DNA of 64,000 bases from JBAXXL01 sp037127915 (lineage in GTDB: Bacteria; Bacteroidota; Ignavibacteria; Kapaibacteriales; UBA2268): NCBI GenBank assembly GCA_037127915.1, contig JBAXXL010000012.1, positions 41,327 through 105,326 on the forward strand. Reading direction: 5' to 3'. The notes beneath the pieces were generated by a model. It did not search any database, was not told the origin of the DNA, and was given only the letters and a program-made list of their open reading frames with translations. The stretch's first letter is position 1, and each line of letters begins with the position of its first letter. The translations under genes were made by a program, and so were the position numbers. Below are positions 24,448 through 34,640 of the stretch, one piece after another.

Positions 24448-26469
24448 ATGAAAAAAGAAGAACTAGAAAATAATATCAATAATTATGACGCGAGCAGTAT
24501 TCAAGTCTTAGAAGGCCTAGAAGCTGTAAGAAAACGTCCGGCGATGTATATAGGTGATATCGGAGAACGTGGTTTACACCATTTAATTCAAGAAGTTGTT
24601 GACAACTCTATTGATGAGGTAATGGGTGGCTACTGTAATAAAATTTTTGTTACATTGCATGCGGATGGTGGTTGTTCTGTTGAAGATAACGGACGTGGTA
24701 TTCCAACCGATCCACATCCGGTTAAAAAGATTTCCACATTGGAAGTTGTAATGTGTACATTACATGCCGGTGGTAAATTTGATAAAAATTCGTATGTCGT
24801 ATCCGGAGGTTTGCATGGTGTAGGTGTTTCCTGCGTTAACGCATTGTCGAAATATGTAAAAGTAACTGTTAACCGCGATGGGAAAATGGTTGAGCAAGAA
24901 TACAAATATGGCAAAGCGATAAGTGGTTTAAAAGAATTAGGACAGTCTCGGTCTACAGGTACAAAAACATATTTCTTACCGGATGATGAGATTTTCACTA
25001 CTGTTACTTTCAAATTCAACAAAGTAGTAGAGCGTCTTCGCGAACTTGCTTATTTGAACCCGGGTGTTACAATTATTATTTCTGACGAAGTTACCAACAA
25101 ATCCGAAACCTTTCATTATGATGGCGGCTTAGTCGATTTTGTGGAATACCTTGATTCATCTAACGAAACCATAACCAATCCGATTTATATTTCCGGAAAA
25201 GCACCTATGGGCGAAAGCGAAGTACAATTGGAACTTTGCTTCAATTATAATAAAACCTATAGCGAAACTCTTCTTTCTTATGTCAACAATATTCATACAA
25301 TCGAAGGCGGTACTCATGTAACCGGCTTCCGTTCAGCCCTTACTAGAACATTGAACGCTTACATTCAGACAAATATGAATAACAATAAGAAAAAAAATGT
25401 TCTACAACTCTCAGGTGATGATTATAAAGAAGGTTTGACTGTTGTAATTTCTTTGAAAGTACCTGAACCTCAGTTCGAAGGTCAAACCAAAACAAAACTT
25501 GGTAATGGTGAAGTTGAAGGTATCGTTAGACAAATTGTTAATGAACAATTGGCACAGTATCTTGACAGCAACCCAGCCGATGCTAAGAAAATCGTCGAAA
25601 AAGCTATGGTAGCGGCTGAAGCTCGCGCCGCGGCTCGTAAACAACGCGATATGGTTCGCCGTAAAAATGCACTCGAAAATTCTACTTTACCCGGAAAATT
25701 GGCTGACTGCTCAATAAGTACTCCTGCTGATTGCGAACTTTATCTGGTCGAGGGTGATTCCGCTGGCGGCTCTGCAAAACAAGGCAGAGATCGTAGTTTT
25801 CAAGCAATTTTGCCTCTTCGCGGTAAAGTGCTGAATGTACAGAAATCAAGAATTAATAAAATTTTGGAAAACGAAGAAATTCGTACTATTATAACTGCTT
25901 TAGGAGCAGGTTTCAATGACGATTTTAATTTTGAAAAATGCCGTTATGGAAGAATTATACTAATGGCCGATGCGGACGTGGATGGATCGCATATTAGAAC
26001 GTTATTACTTACTTTGTTTTTCAACTATATGCGAGATTTAATTATAAACGGAATGTTGTTTTTGGCTCAACCACCTCTTTATAAAATTAAAAAAGGTAAA
26101 CATGAGTATTACGCATATAACGAAGAAGAAAGAGATCAGATTATCCAGAGAATTCGCAAAGATTCACCAAATGTTAAAATGCACACCGGCGATGAAGATA
26201 TAGAAGAAGATGGTGAAATAGACGATACATCCAATGTTACTAAAGTTGGCAACATTGTTATATCAAGATTCAAAGGTTTGGGTGAAATGAACCCTGAACA
26301 ACTTTGGGCTACAACTATGAATCCGGAAACGAGAACCTTACTTAGAATTACTATGGAAGATGCCGCAAATGCATCGCTTGCATTCCAAACTCTTATGGGT
26401 GACCAAGTTGAACCGCGTCGTAAATTCATCGAAGAAAATGCCCTAGACGTAGTAAATCTGGATGTTTAA
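24448..26469 (+). CDS. gyrB: DNA gyrase subunit B
   Basis: A 673-residue type IIA topoisomerase ATPase subunit. It carries the GHKL ATPase (EVVDNSIDEV, DNGRGIP, GGLHGVGVSCVNAL), a transducer region and the TOPRIM domain (LVEGDSAGGSAKQGRD, DADVDGSHI), ending in the GyrB C-terminal segment (SRFKGLGEMNPEQLW). QAILPLRGKVLNVQK supports GyrB over ParE. It lacks the about 165-residue insertion of gammaproteobacterial GyrB, as usual in this group. A -7-like TATTTTTG lies at 24413-24420. A terminator follows. Confidence 0.96.
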   Translation: MKKEELENNINNYDASSIQVLEGLEAVRKRPAMYIGDIGERGLHHLIQEVVDNSIDEVMGGYCNKIFVTLHADGGCSVEDNGRGIPTDPHPVKKISTLEVVMCTLHAGGKFDKNSYVVSGGLHGVGVSCVNALSKYVKVTVNRDGKMVEQEYKYGKAISGLKELGQSRSTGTKTYFLPDDEIFTTVTFKFNKVVERLRELAYLNPGVTIIISDEVTNKSETFHYDGGLVDFVEYLDSSNETITNPIYISGKAPMGESEVQLELCFNYNKTYSETLLSYVNNIHTIEGGTHVTGFRSALTRTLNAYIQTNMNNNKKKNVLQLSGDDYKEGLTVVISLKVPEPQFEGQTKTKLGNGEVEGIVRQIVNEQLAQYLDSNPADAKKIVEKAMVAAEARAAARKQRDMVRRKNALENSTLPGKLADCSISTPADCELYLVEGDSAGGSAKQGRDRSFQAILPLRGKVLNVQKSRINKILENEEIRTIITALGAGFNDDFNFEKCRYGRIILMADADVDGSHIRTLLLTLFFNYMRDLIINGMLFLAQPPLYKIKKGKHEYYAYNEEERDQIIQRIRKDSPNVKMHTGDEDIEEDGEIDDTSNVTKVGNIVISRFKGLGEMNPEQLWATTMNPETRTLLRITMEDAANASLAFQTLMGDQVEPRRKFIEENALDVVNLDV

Positions 26470-26490
26470 TCTGAAGGATATTAAAAATTC

Positions 26491-26526
26491 GCTCCGGCTC
26501 GTAACTGATTCGGAGCATTTTTTTTT
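26491..26526 (+). terminator. Terminator after gyrB
   Basis: Stem GCTCCG/CGGAGC (26491-26496 with 26511-26516) followed by nine T. The rest of the 26527-26730 spacer is AT-rich with nothing else recognised. Confidence 0.85.
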
Positions 26527-26730
26527 GACATTCAATTACAAAATAATTATTAATAATTGCATACTATTGAGTTAGCAAACAATTAAAAGTTTGACTCTTA
26601 ATCAAGAATAAGTATTTTTATAAAAGTTAATAATTATTTAAAATTGTAATCGTCTCTCAATAATTACAAATAAAAAAATCAATTAATAATAGTAATATAA
26701 GTTCAAGTTTTAAATATAAATAGGCTTAAA

Positions 26731-27096
26731 ATGCAAAGATTTATGCTGAAATCCAAAATTCATCGTGCTACTATCACGCGTGCAGATTTAAATTATGAGG
26801 GTAGTATGTCCATCGATCAAGATTTACTCGATGCGGCAGGCATAATGGTTTATGAGAAAATATCAGTTTATAATATAAATTGTGGTACACGGATAGAAAC
26901 TTACGCTATTTCGGGTGAGCGCGGAAAAGGTGAAATCTGCCTCAATGGCGCGGCGGCTCGAATGGGTCATAAAGGTGACAAAGTGATAATTGCTACTTAT
27001 GCGGCTTTAGAAGAACACGAAATGGCTGATCACAAACCAACAATTTTGGTAATGAACGATGATAACACAATAAACTACATAAAATGCGAGATATAA
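26731..27096 (+). CDS. panD: Aspartate 1-decarboxylase proenzyme
   Basis: A 121-residue pyruvoyl enzyme making beta-alanine for pantothenate and CoA. The self-cleavage site is the Gly-Ser of NYEGSMSID near residue 24, which yields the pyruvoyl group. LNGAAARMGHKGDKVII is the other family signature. Full length. It overlaps the next gene by 13 bases, suggesting co-translation. Confidence 0.95.
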   Translation: MQRFMLKSKIHRATITRADLNYEGSMSIDQDLLDAAGIMVYEKISVYNINCGTRIETYAISGERGKGEICLNGAAARMGHKGDKVIIATYAALEEHEMADHKPTILVMNDDNTINYIKCEI

Positions 27097-27827
27097 CAAT
27101 ATTAATCTTAGCCGCGGGTAAAGGTACGCGTATGATGCACGAATCTTTACCAAAGGTTTTAGTACAATTGTGCGGCAAACCACTACTGGAGTATGTTTTA
27201 GAAACATCTCAGAAAATCAACCCTGCTAAAATTATCGCAATAGTCGGATATTTGAAAGAAACAATATTCGACTTTTGTGAAACTAAATACCCAAATGTTC
27301 AATTTGCTATACAAGAACAACAGCTTGGTACGGGTCATGCCATAAGTCAAGCCGAGGGTTTATTGAAAGAATTTTCGGGCGATGTGCTAATTTTAGCTGG
27401 CGATGTACCACTAATTACCGTATCCACAATAGAAAAATTTATCAGTGCACACACTTTGGATGGAAATACACTATCAGTACTTTCTACAAAAGCTGTTAAT
27501 CCATTCGGATATGGAAGAATAGTACGAGATGAAGACTGTAGCTTCTTGAAAATTGTTGAACAGAAAGACGCTGACGAAACGGAAAAGGCAATCCAAGAAA
27601 TTAATAGCGGTGTATATTTAGTAAAATCCGACAAACTATTTTACGCACTACGGCAATTAAAGAATAATAATTCTCAAGGTGAGTTTTATTTGACCGATAT
27701 AGTCCAAATTCTTAGAAATGAATCATATAAAACATCCGCGTATTGTTTAGCTGAATTCGCTGAACTGCAAGGAATCAATTCTAAAGAAGATCTATTAAAA
27801 GTAGCAGATTTCCTTAAGAAAATCTAG
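27084..27827 (+). CDS. GlmU-N-like sugar nucleotidyltransferase
   Basis: A 247-residue NTP-transferase-fold protein similar to the uridyltransferase half of GlmU: LILAAGKGTRMMHESLPKVL binds nucleotide, followed by QEQQLGTGHAI and LAGDVPLI. The left-handed helix acetyltransferase domain of GlmU is absent, so it would supply UDP-GlcNAc (or another UDP-sugar) only with a separate acetyltransferase. Start overlaps panD. Confidence 0.82.
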   Translation: MRDITILILAAGKGTRMMHESLPKVLVQLCGKPLLEYVLETSQKINPAKIIAIVGYLKETIFDFCETKYPNVQFAIQEQQLGTGHAISQAEGLLKEFSGDVLILAGDVPLITVSTIEKFISAHTLDGNTLSVLSTKAVNPFGYGRIVRDEDCSFLKIVEQKDADETEKAIQEINSGVYLVKSDKLFYALRQLKNNNSQGEFYLTDIVQILRNESYKTSAYCLAEFAELQGINSKEDLLKVADFLKKI

Positions 27828-27913
27828 TGTTTGTAACTATTTTTGCATAATATCGTTAATAATATAGTGTCGTTTAATTTTTTTAAATCATTTAAAACTA
27901 TCGTAGGTAATAT

Positions 27914-30268
27914 ATGAACAAACTAAATCGATTTCTTATACCGATAATCTTTTTACTTTTTAGCTATTCATTATATTCGCAAACCACTTCCGCTATTTCT
28001 GGTACGGTTAAAGAAAGCGGAACACGAGAGTTTATTACTGCCGCGACGGTTATATTATATAATACGGATAAGACAAAAGCACTAAATGGCACCTATTCTA
28101 ACAAATACGGTTTTTACTCTTTGCCTCAAGTCCATCCCGGAAACTATATATTAGTTATCAGATGTATAGGTTATAAAGAATGGAGTGATACTATTACAGT
28201 GAAAGCCGGTAATGATATGACATTCAATGTTTTTTTACCGGTGCAAATAGTCGAAGGTGAAGAAATTACGGTTGAAGGTGAATATATGACGGGAAGTGTT
28301 CATACTATCAGCCGGGCAGAAATAACAGCTGATTTTATTTTGAAAATGCCTGCTCTTGGTGCTGAAAGTGATGTTTTACGTTCACTCCAAATGCTCCCCG
28401 GTGTTGCAACCTCTTCCGAACTTAGCTCCGGAATATATGTACGCGGTGGAACTCCCGACCAAAATCTTTATCTTCTCGATGGTATTATGATATATAATCC
28501 GACCCATTTGGGTGGATTTATGAGTACGTTCAACACAAATGCACTTCGTGATGTGAATTTAATCAAGGGAGCATTCCCTGCCGAATATGGCGGTAGATTG
28601 TCCAGTGTTTTGGATATGACTATGAAAGAGGGTTCTAAAGAAGGGTTCCACGGAACAGCCGGAATTAGTTTGATTGATGTTAGTGCAACAATTGAAGGTC
28701 CAATTACAGAAAAATCATCATTTATGTTCTCAGCCCGCAGATTATATTTGGATTTAATGATGTTAGCTCTAAGCAAAGAAATGCGTGAAAGTTCTCTTTC
28801 ATATTATTTCTATGACTTGAACGCAAAAGTAAATTTGGAAATTGACGATAAAAATCATTTATTCCTTAGCGGTATGTTCGGTAGTGACGTACTTTCTGCA
28901 CCAGCGTCCATTACTGATGAATTTGGCATAAATTGGGGAAATACTGTTGGCAATATTCGTTGGATGCATATTGTTTCACCAAAGCTATTTACAAATTTTT
29001 CCTTGATTTACACAAAATACAAGTTTAATTCCGATTTTTCATTTGACAATAATAAAAGCAGTTTTACTGCAACAAACGGTATCCAAGATCTTACATTTCG
29101 CGGTACAATAGATTATTTCCCATTGGAAGCTCATAAAATCAGAGCCGGTGCCGAAGTAATAAATCATAATTTTAATGTTTTTACTATTGATCAAATGGTA
29201 TATAACAATATTCCTCTCGACGATCCTTTATGGAAAGAATATAATAGTGGAAAAAAATTGAAAGCAATGGAATTGGGGATTTATGTGCAGGATGAATGGC
29301 AGATTACGGAACTTCTACAATCCAATATTGGTTTTAGAACAAATTACTATCCAAGCGGACAGTATTTTAATATTGAACCAAGGGTATCTTTAGCGTATAA
29401 TTTCTGGGACAATATGTATTTAAGAGCGGCAGTAGCCCAATCTCATCAACCGACACATTTGATTACCAGAAATGATATGAATTTACCTACCGATGTGTGG
29501 ATCCCTTCATCCGACAAAATTCTTCCCGGTGAATCGTGGCAATATGTACTGGGCTTTGAATCGGAATTGTTTAAAAATTACACATTCTCAGTCGAAGGTT
29601 ACTACAAAACATTAAAAAACATATATGAGTATAAAGATACTGTTTCCTGGTTTTCAACCACACGCTTAGTTGACCAATTGACAAGCGGCGGTGGCGAAGG
29701 TTACGGTTTGGAATTCAGTATTTTCAAGAAAGTTGGAAAATTGCAAGGCTGGATTGGTTATACTTGGTCAGTTATCAAATCCCAATTTGATGAGTTGAAT
29801 AATGGTAAGTGGTTTTACCCTAAGCACGATAGAAGACACGATATAAAAGTAGTATTATCTTATGATTTAAATAAAAAATGGGAATTCAGTGCTACGTGGG
29901 TTTACGCAACCGGTCAACCGTTCACAATGCCAACATCAGCGTATTACTTCGGTTCTAATAATAGTTACGAACCAACACAAAATGATTTGTTTGATTTTTA
30001 TGGTTTGAAATATCAGTATTCCGGTCGTAACGAATATAGAGCCGCGGCTTATCATCGAATGGATGTAAATATATCACGAAAAACAACTATGTTCGGGTTG
30101 CCATTGGTTTGGTCATTAAATATTTACAATGTCTATAATCATATGAATCCTTATACTCTATATATTGGAAGCGAATATAATGTCGATGATAATACATCTA
30201 AATATGTTTTAAAACAAATGACCTTATTCCCTATTATTCCAACACTCGGTGTAAGATTAAGTTTCTAA
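27914..30268 (+). CDS. TonB-dependent outer-membrane receptor
   Basis: A 784-residue protein with a signal peptide (about 1-23), a carboxypeptidase-regulatory-like domain (about 25-110, GTVKESGTREFITAATVIL), a plug domain (GIYVRGGTPDQNLYLLDG) and a 22-strand-type barrel ending LGVRLSF. Of the group found upstream of DUF4249 lipoproteins. It imports an unknown ligand using TonB energy. The DUF4249 gene lies 13 bp downstream. Confidence 0.92.
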   Translation: MNKLNRFLIPIIFLLFSYSLYSQTTSAISGTVKESGTREFITAATVILYNTDKTKALNGTYSNKYGFYSLPQVHPGNYILVIRCIGYKEWSDTITVKAGNDMTFNVFLPVQIVEGEEITVEGEYMTGSVHTISRAEITADFILKMPALGAESDVLRSLQMLPGVATSSELSSGIYVRGGTPDQNLYLLDGIMIYNPTHLGGFMSTFNTNALRDVNLIKGAFPAEYGGRLSSVLDMTMKEGSKEGFHGTAGISLIDVSATIEGPITEKSSFMFSARRLYLDLMMLALSKEMRESSLSYYFYDLNAKVNLEIDDKNHLFLSGMFGSDVLSAPASITDEFGINWGNTVGNIRWMHIVSPKLFTNFSLIYTKYKFNSDFSFDNNKSSFTATNGIQDLTFRGTIDYFPLEAHKIRAGAEVINHNFNVFTIDQMVYNNIPLDDPLWKEYNSGKKLKAMELGIYVQDEWQITELLQSNIGFRTNYYPSGQYFNIEPRVSLAYNFWDNMYLRAAVAQSHQPTHLITRNDMNLPTDVWIPSSDKILPGESWQYVLGFESELFKNYTFSVEGYYKTLKNIYEYKDTVSWFSTTRLVDQLTSGGGEGYGLEFSIFKKVGKLQGWIGYTWSVIKSQFDELNNGKWFYPKHDRRHDIKVVLSYDLNKKWEFSATWVYATGQPFTMPTSAYYFGSNNSYEPTQNDLFDFYGLKYQYSGRNEYRAAAYHRMDVNISRKTTMFGLPLVWSLNIYNVYNHMNPYTLYIGSEYNVDDNTSKYVLKQMTLFPIIPTLGVRLSF

Positions 30269-30281
30269 AAGGAAAATAATT

Positions 30282-31109
30282 ATGAAAAAATTTAAATTTA
30301 TATATATTAGTGTTTTATTCGCGGTTTGTTTATTATTCATTCAATCCTGCGAAAACGTCATTGATGGCCAATTACCTTATGAAGAAAAATTAGTTATCAA
30401 ATGTATTTTAGAAGAAGGGAAGCCTGTGGATAATATATTCATAGCTAAAACACTCCCGCCTATGTACAAAGAAAATTATTACAGCGAAACATCACCGGAT
30501 ATAATTGTAGAAAATGCTGTTGGGTACATAAGCGATTCTGAAAAAAGCTATCAATTAGTATATGTCGGCAATTCAATTTATAAAGCTGTTGATTTAGTTC
30601 CGAAAGAAGGTGTTGCTTATCATTTGAATGTTACTTGGAATGGTCACACAGCTACAAGTCAAACTTATGTACCTAAAAATCCTGAAATCTTATCCCTTGA
30701 AATAAAAAAAGGAGATAAAGAATTTTATGGAGATATCGCTCTTATTAAAATCAAAGGAATACGAAATACTTCATATATTACTCTAACTTATTCTTCAGGC
30801 CAATTTGCATATTATAACTATAGCATTCCTATATTCTTAGGGGCAAATTCAAGTTCCGATACTGTTATTGTGATAGCAAATCAAATTAATGATGTTGAAC
30901 TAGATCGATATATGGTAACAGAGATTGTGTCATTTCCGCCTGAATTTCTTGACTTTTATAACTCAAAAAACATAGGTGGTAATGGACCAGATGGACTATT
31001 CACAACCAGCGGCATTAATGTGAAATGGAACATAAAAGGCGATGGTATTGGACTCTTTTTAGGGCAAAACAAGCTATCATTTAAAATTGAAGATTATCTA
31101 AATAAATAA
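30282..31109 (+). CDS. DUF4249-family outer-membrane lipoprotein
   Basis: A 275-residue lipoprotein with lipobox LLFIQSC (acylated Cys 23). The start of the mature part, YEEKLVIKCILEEGKPVDN, is characteristic of DUF4249, proteins that partner TonB receptors much as SusD partners SusC. It probably caps or feeds the receptor encoded just upstream. Aagga ribosome site. Confidence 0.85.
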   Translation: MKKFKFIYISVLFAVCLLFIQSCENVIDGQLPYEEKLVIKCILEEGKPVDNIFIAKTLPPMYKENYYSETSPDIIVENAVGYISDSEKSYQLVYVGNSIYKAVDLVPKEGVAYHLNVTWNGHTATSQTYVPKNPEILSLEIKKGDKEFYGDIALIKIKGIRNTSYITLTYSSGQFAYYNYSIPIFLGANSSSDTVIVIANQINDVELDRYMVTEIVSFPPEFLDFYNSKNIGGNGPDGLFTTSGINVKWNIKGDGIGLFLGQNKLSFKIEDYLNK

Positions 31110-31111
31110 AA

Positions 31112-32239
31112 ATGAAAATTATGAAAAGAACTGCATTAATTATGGCCGGCGGTTCCGGTGAAAGGTTCTGGCCCCTTAGCCGGAGAACAACACCGAAACA
31201 ACTTTTGAAATTGGGTGATTCCGAAATGACTATGCTCGAAGAAGCTATTGACAGAATCAGTCTGCTGATTCCGGTTGAGGATATTTATATCATAACCGGC
31301 TCCCATTTGCTTGAGCCAATCAGAAGGACTGTCCCCGACCTTCCGCCTCAAAACGTTATTGCCGAGCCTGCAAAGCGCAACACAGCTCCTTGCTTAGCTC
31401 TCGGTGCGGCTTTTGTGCGGGCGAAATATCCGGAATTAGATCCGAGTCAGATTTCTATCGCAGTTCTGACAGCAGACCACATAATTAAACCGAAGGAAAA
31501 ATTTTCTGCGACAGTAGAAACAGCGTTGGATTTTGTTGAGAATAATAAATTTTTGGCTACAATTGGCGTTACACCAAATAGAATCGAAACCGGATACGGC
31601 TATATTGAATTGGAAAATTCGATTGATTCTGCGGAAAGTGCATTAGTTCAGCCGGTTATTTCATTCCGTGAAAAACCGAGTTTTGAAAAAGCGAAAGAGT
31701 ACATCGAAACAAAACGCTTCCTGTGGAATAGCGGTATGTTTTTCTGGCGTTTGGACACATTCACCGAAGAAATGATAAAGGTGTTGCCAGAAGTCGGAAA
31801 CGCAATTGAAGCCATCGCTGAGAAATATACAAATCATACAGATACAGCGTTCAATTCTCATTTTGAAGATATTGAAGGTATATTTGCCGGTTTGCCGAAT
31901 ATCTCTATAGATTATGGACTTATGGAAAAAGCCGCTCGTGTTGCGGTTGTGAAAGCCCAGTTCCTTTGGGATGATTGCGGAAGTTGGGATTCGCTGGAAC
32001 GCACAATGGTATTAGATGATGCAGGTAATATCATCAACGGCGATTGTATAGAATTCGAAAATAAAAATACCATAGTATTCAACACCTCCGATAAGCTTGT
32101 TGTTACAGCCTTTGGTTTGGACGATATAGCTATTGTTACAACAAACGATGCGGTAATGGTCTGCCCAAAATCGCGCGTTCAAGAAGTAAAAGAAATAGTC
32201 AATAGATTGAAAGAAGCGAAAAGAGAAGAGCTGTATTAA
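31112..32239 (+). CDS. Mannose-1-phosphate guanylyltransferase
   Basis: A 375-residue nucleotidyltransferase making GDP-mannose for surface glycans. The N-terminal signature is LIMAGGSGERFWPLSRRTTP with PKQLLKL, and the family sequences VIAEPAKRNTAPC and TADHIIKP follow. It lacks the C-terminal isomerase half of bifunctional ManC/AlgA. A second ATG at 31121 is an equally good start. It follows the DUF4249 gene by two bases. Confidence 0.92.
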   Translation: MKIMKRTALIMAGGSGERFWPLSRRTTPKQLLKLGDSEMTMLEEAIDRISLLIPVEDIYIITGSHLLEPIRRTVPDLPPQNVIAEPAKRNTAPCLALGAAFVRAKYPELDPSQISIAVLTADHIIKPKEKFSATVETALDFVENNKFLATIGVTPNRIETGYGYIELENSIDSAESALVQPVISFREKPSFEKAKEYIETKRFLWNSGMFFWRLDTFTEEMIKVLPEVGNAIEAIAEKYTNHTDTAFNSHFEDIEGIFAGLPNISIDYGLMEKAARVAVVKAQFLWDDCGSWDSLERTMVLDDAGNIINGDCIEFENKNTIVFNTSDKLVVTAFGLDDIAIVTTNDAVMVCPKSRVQEVKEIVNRLKEAKREELY

Positions 32240-32317
32240 AATAAGAGCCGTTTTATTTAATTAAGGTATCATTCAAGTTATTTATTAATCAAAAGATATG
32301 CTCATTTTCACCTTCCG

Positions 32318-32486
32318 ACACACCCCCTAGCCCCCTCTTAATAGAGGGGGAATAACCTATGTGTTTATTATAGATTATCTTATAATCTTATTGAGAATTA
32401 TTTTGCTATTATAAAACAGCTTAAGTGATTTATATAAACACTCTTGTCTTGTTCCCCCTCTATTAAGAGGGGGCCAGGGGGTGTGT
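32318..32486. repeat. MITE-like element with 35-bp terminal inverted repeats
   Basis: Arms at 32318-32352 and 32452-32486 are inverted copies differing at one position of 35. Each arm holds its own palindrome (CCCCCTCTTAATAGAGGGGG). The 99-bp middle is AT-rich without a reading frame. G/C runs contrast sharply with the surroundings. Fills most of the 32240-32546 spacer. Confidence 0.8.
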
Positions 32487-32546
32487 TTCTTCAATATCAA
32501 GCACTTACAAAAAAGACGAGCCTTTAACCCGCCTCTTAAATTTTTC

Positions 32547-33815
32547 TTACCTCACCACCATAATCTGCTTATGATAGATCGCGTCTTTGGTTTTAATTTC
32601 CAGGAAATACGCTCCGGATGAAAATTCTGCAGTATTAAATTCCAAATTAAAGTTGGGTTGTGCATTGTAATTTGAATAGAGCTTTTTAACGAAATCACCA
32701 TTTGTGTTATAAAGCTCAATATCAATATTTCCCGCACTCAAGTTGCTTAATTGAATTTCGCAATTTCCATTAGCTATATTTATTACTTTCACTTGAGCAA
32801 GCAAAACATTTGTCGAATCTTTTACTCCGGTTGGGTCATATTCAAAAAGCCAAGTGTCATTGAAATATTCTGTATTTGTAGAACCACCAAATAATATAGC
32901 CAACCCATCATTTATTTTTACCATACTATGGAAACACCTAACTTGAGGCTGTAAATCGAAATTAAGTTCAATCCAAGTTGAATCTTCAAAATCAAAAATC
33001 CAGGAATCATTAATCTCTTTAGTTTCATTGTTCCAACCACCAAAAACATAAGTAAAATTCTTAGTTAAATTTACCATTGATGCTGCATCTCGAAATAAAT
33101 TATCAACTTTTGGATTACATATTTTCCATTTTTTCACATCATTATCATAAATATTAATATCATTTAAAAGTGTATCACCGATAGAACCACCATATAGCAT
33201 AATACTATTATCATTAATCTCACACATTTGAGCAAGTTTCCTTCCTTTAGGAGATTCAATCGTTAAACTGTCCCAATTGTTTTTTGTTAAATTATAAATC
33301 CAAGTATCGTTGTATGTTAGTTCTGAATTTAAATAGGAACCACCATTTAATAATACTTCACCATTTCCTAAATTTGCACAACCTGCACCCCAGCGTCCGA
33401 TTGGTGCTCTCTCTGTATGCATTTCTGTCCATTTGAGTAATGATAAGTCAAATACCCAAGTGTCACCATAAGCATTATATGCATCACCACCAAAAAGAAG
33501 AACTTTACCTTCTGATAAACTAACCATTGCTGGAGCACTTCTCGGTCTTGGTTTAGTTTCGCATATTACTTCTTTCCATTCATTTTCTGAATAATCGTAC
33601 AACCAAGTATCTTTATATGATAAGTTACTATAACCATAACCACTAAAAATAAGTATTTTGTTATCACCTAAGTATGCCATACCAAATTCACATCTGGCTG
33701 GTGGTGAATTAGTAGGAAATAATTGCGTCCACTTTCCCGTTTGGGAAAAAGATAGGGTTGAACATAATGATACCACGAATAATGCGATTGACATTATTTG
33801 TAAAAATCTTCTCAT
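32547..33815 (-). CDS. Kelch-repeat secreted protein with T9SS tail
   Basis: A 422-residue exported protein: signal peptide (about 1-24), six or so kelch blades (repeated LFGGxxxxxYxDTW motifs, for example KVLLFGGDAYNAYGDTWVFD and AILFGGSTNTEYFNDTW) to about residue 335, and a Por tail (SAGNIDIELYNTNGDFV, SSGAYFLEIKT, QIMVVR). Probably a surface or secreted binding protein; ligand unknown. Alone in its transcript. Confidence 0.88.
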   Translation of the reverse strand: MRRFLQIMSIALFVVSLCSTLSFSQTGKWTQLFPTNSPPARCEFGMAYLGDNKILIFSGYGYSNLSYKDTWLYDYSENEWKEVICETKPRPRSAPAMVSLSEGKVLLFGGDAYNAYGDTWVFDLSLLKWTEMHTERAPIGRWGAGCANLGNGEVLLNGGSYLNSELTYNDTWIYNLTKNNWDSLTIESPKGRKLAQMCEINDNSIMLYGGSIGDTLLNDINIYDNDVKKWKICNPKVDNLFRDAASMVNLTKNFTYVFGGWNNETKEINDSWIFDFEDSTWIELNFDLQPQVRCFHSMVKINDGLAILFGGSTNTEYFNDTWLFEYDPTGVKDSTNVLLAQVKVINIANGNCEIQLSNLSAGNIDIELYNTNGDFVKKLYSNYNAQPNFNLEFNTAEFSSGAYFLEIKTKDAIYHKQIMVVR

Positions 33816-33994
33816 AAATTCTCCTCATTAAGAAATACATAAAATATGATTCATCAAAGTCTTAAATACTGAATTATTTTGATTTATAAAAAAATGATTT
33901 AGTATTTATTGAAATTATGAGATGTTTTTTTTAAGAATTTGATTGTCACCGGAAACATACTATACGAAAATATGTGTATCACGTAATAAATTCA

Positions 33995-34204
33995 TTACAT
34001 ATACTCTTTAAACTCTTCTAACGGTTCATCAAAATCAGGTTTAATAGTAATCGAATCTTTTGCAAATCCAAAAATTCTTGGCTTCTTAGTCTTAATATTA
34101 TTCGATTTTCGTTTAGACTCTATGAAATCCACAAAATCATCAACTTCATATCTCAAATTTAAAGGTAAGTTTTCTATTTTGGAATTTAATGAAAGTTCAG
34201 ACAT
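33995..34204 (-). CDS. DUF2281-type antitoxin, orphan
   Basis: A 69-residue protein, MSELSLNSKIENLPLNLRYE then a VDDFVDFIESK helix and the C-terminal FDEPLEEFKEYM that is the DUF2281 signature. Such proteins are the antitoxins of VapC (PIN) toxins, but no PIN gene is found on either side. The internal ATG at 34204 is preferred to the longer frame from 34228 by homology. Residual antitoxin or independent regulator. Confidence 0.75.
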   Translation of the reverse strand: MSELSLNSKIENLPLNLRYEVDDFVDFIESKRKSNNIKTKKPRIFGFAKDSITIKPDFDEPLEEFKEYM

Positions 34205-34273
34205 AATATTAAATGTAAGGTATAACAAGAATTAAGAATTCAGACGAAATATTGGAATATTATTTTAATTTAA

Positions 34274-34385
34274 ACCTTAGTAGGAGAACTGAAAATGATA
34301 CTCATTTAACCTTATTAGCTTATTTTCGTTTTCCAATAAGGTAATAAGGTTTGCGGACAAAACGGTCATATTTCTCTACTAAGGT
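34274..34385. repeat. Nested-stem intergenic repeat, copy A
   Basis: A 112-bp unit. Outer stem ACCTTAGTAG/CTACTAAGGT (34274-34283, 34376-34385) and inner stem AACCTTATTA/TAATAAGGTT (34308-34317, 34342-34351). Followed by REP-like text (34419-34461: CACCCGCGGTTATTGAGATT then a GCTCT-ttc-AGAGC hairpin). The 34229-34720 spacer has no gene. Confidence 0.8.
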
Positions 34386-34592
34386 GAAATTGAAAATAAG
34401 GTTTTAGATCATTACTATGGGTTTCACCCGCGGTTATTGAGATTTAGCTCTTTCAGAGCAAACTTAAAGCGTATCCCTTATAAAGATAGCCTATTTGACC
34501 AATCAATGTCGAATTTCAAATGTCGAATTACGGGGTTTCTCTTCTTCACATTCAAAATTCATAATCCAAAATTCAAAATTGGTCAAAGATAG

Positions 34593-34612
34593 ATTCCCGA
34601 TGCCTCGGGAAT
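34593..34612. repeat. dRS3-like 20-bp hairpin repeat, copy 2
   Basis: ATTCCCGATGCCTCGGGAAT, an ATTCCC-N8-GGGAAT unit, followed by GACAACC. Identical to the copy at 45943. Confidence 0.8.
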
Positions 34613-34640
34613 GACAACCCATCCTTTCATCCTAATTCAG

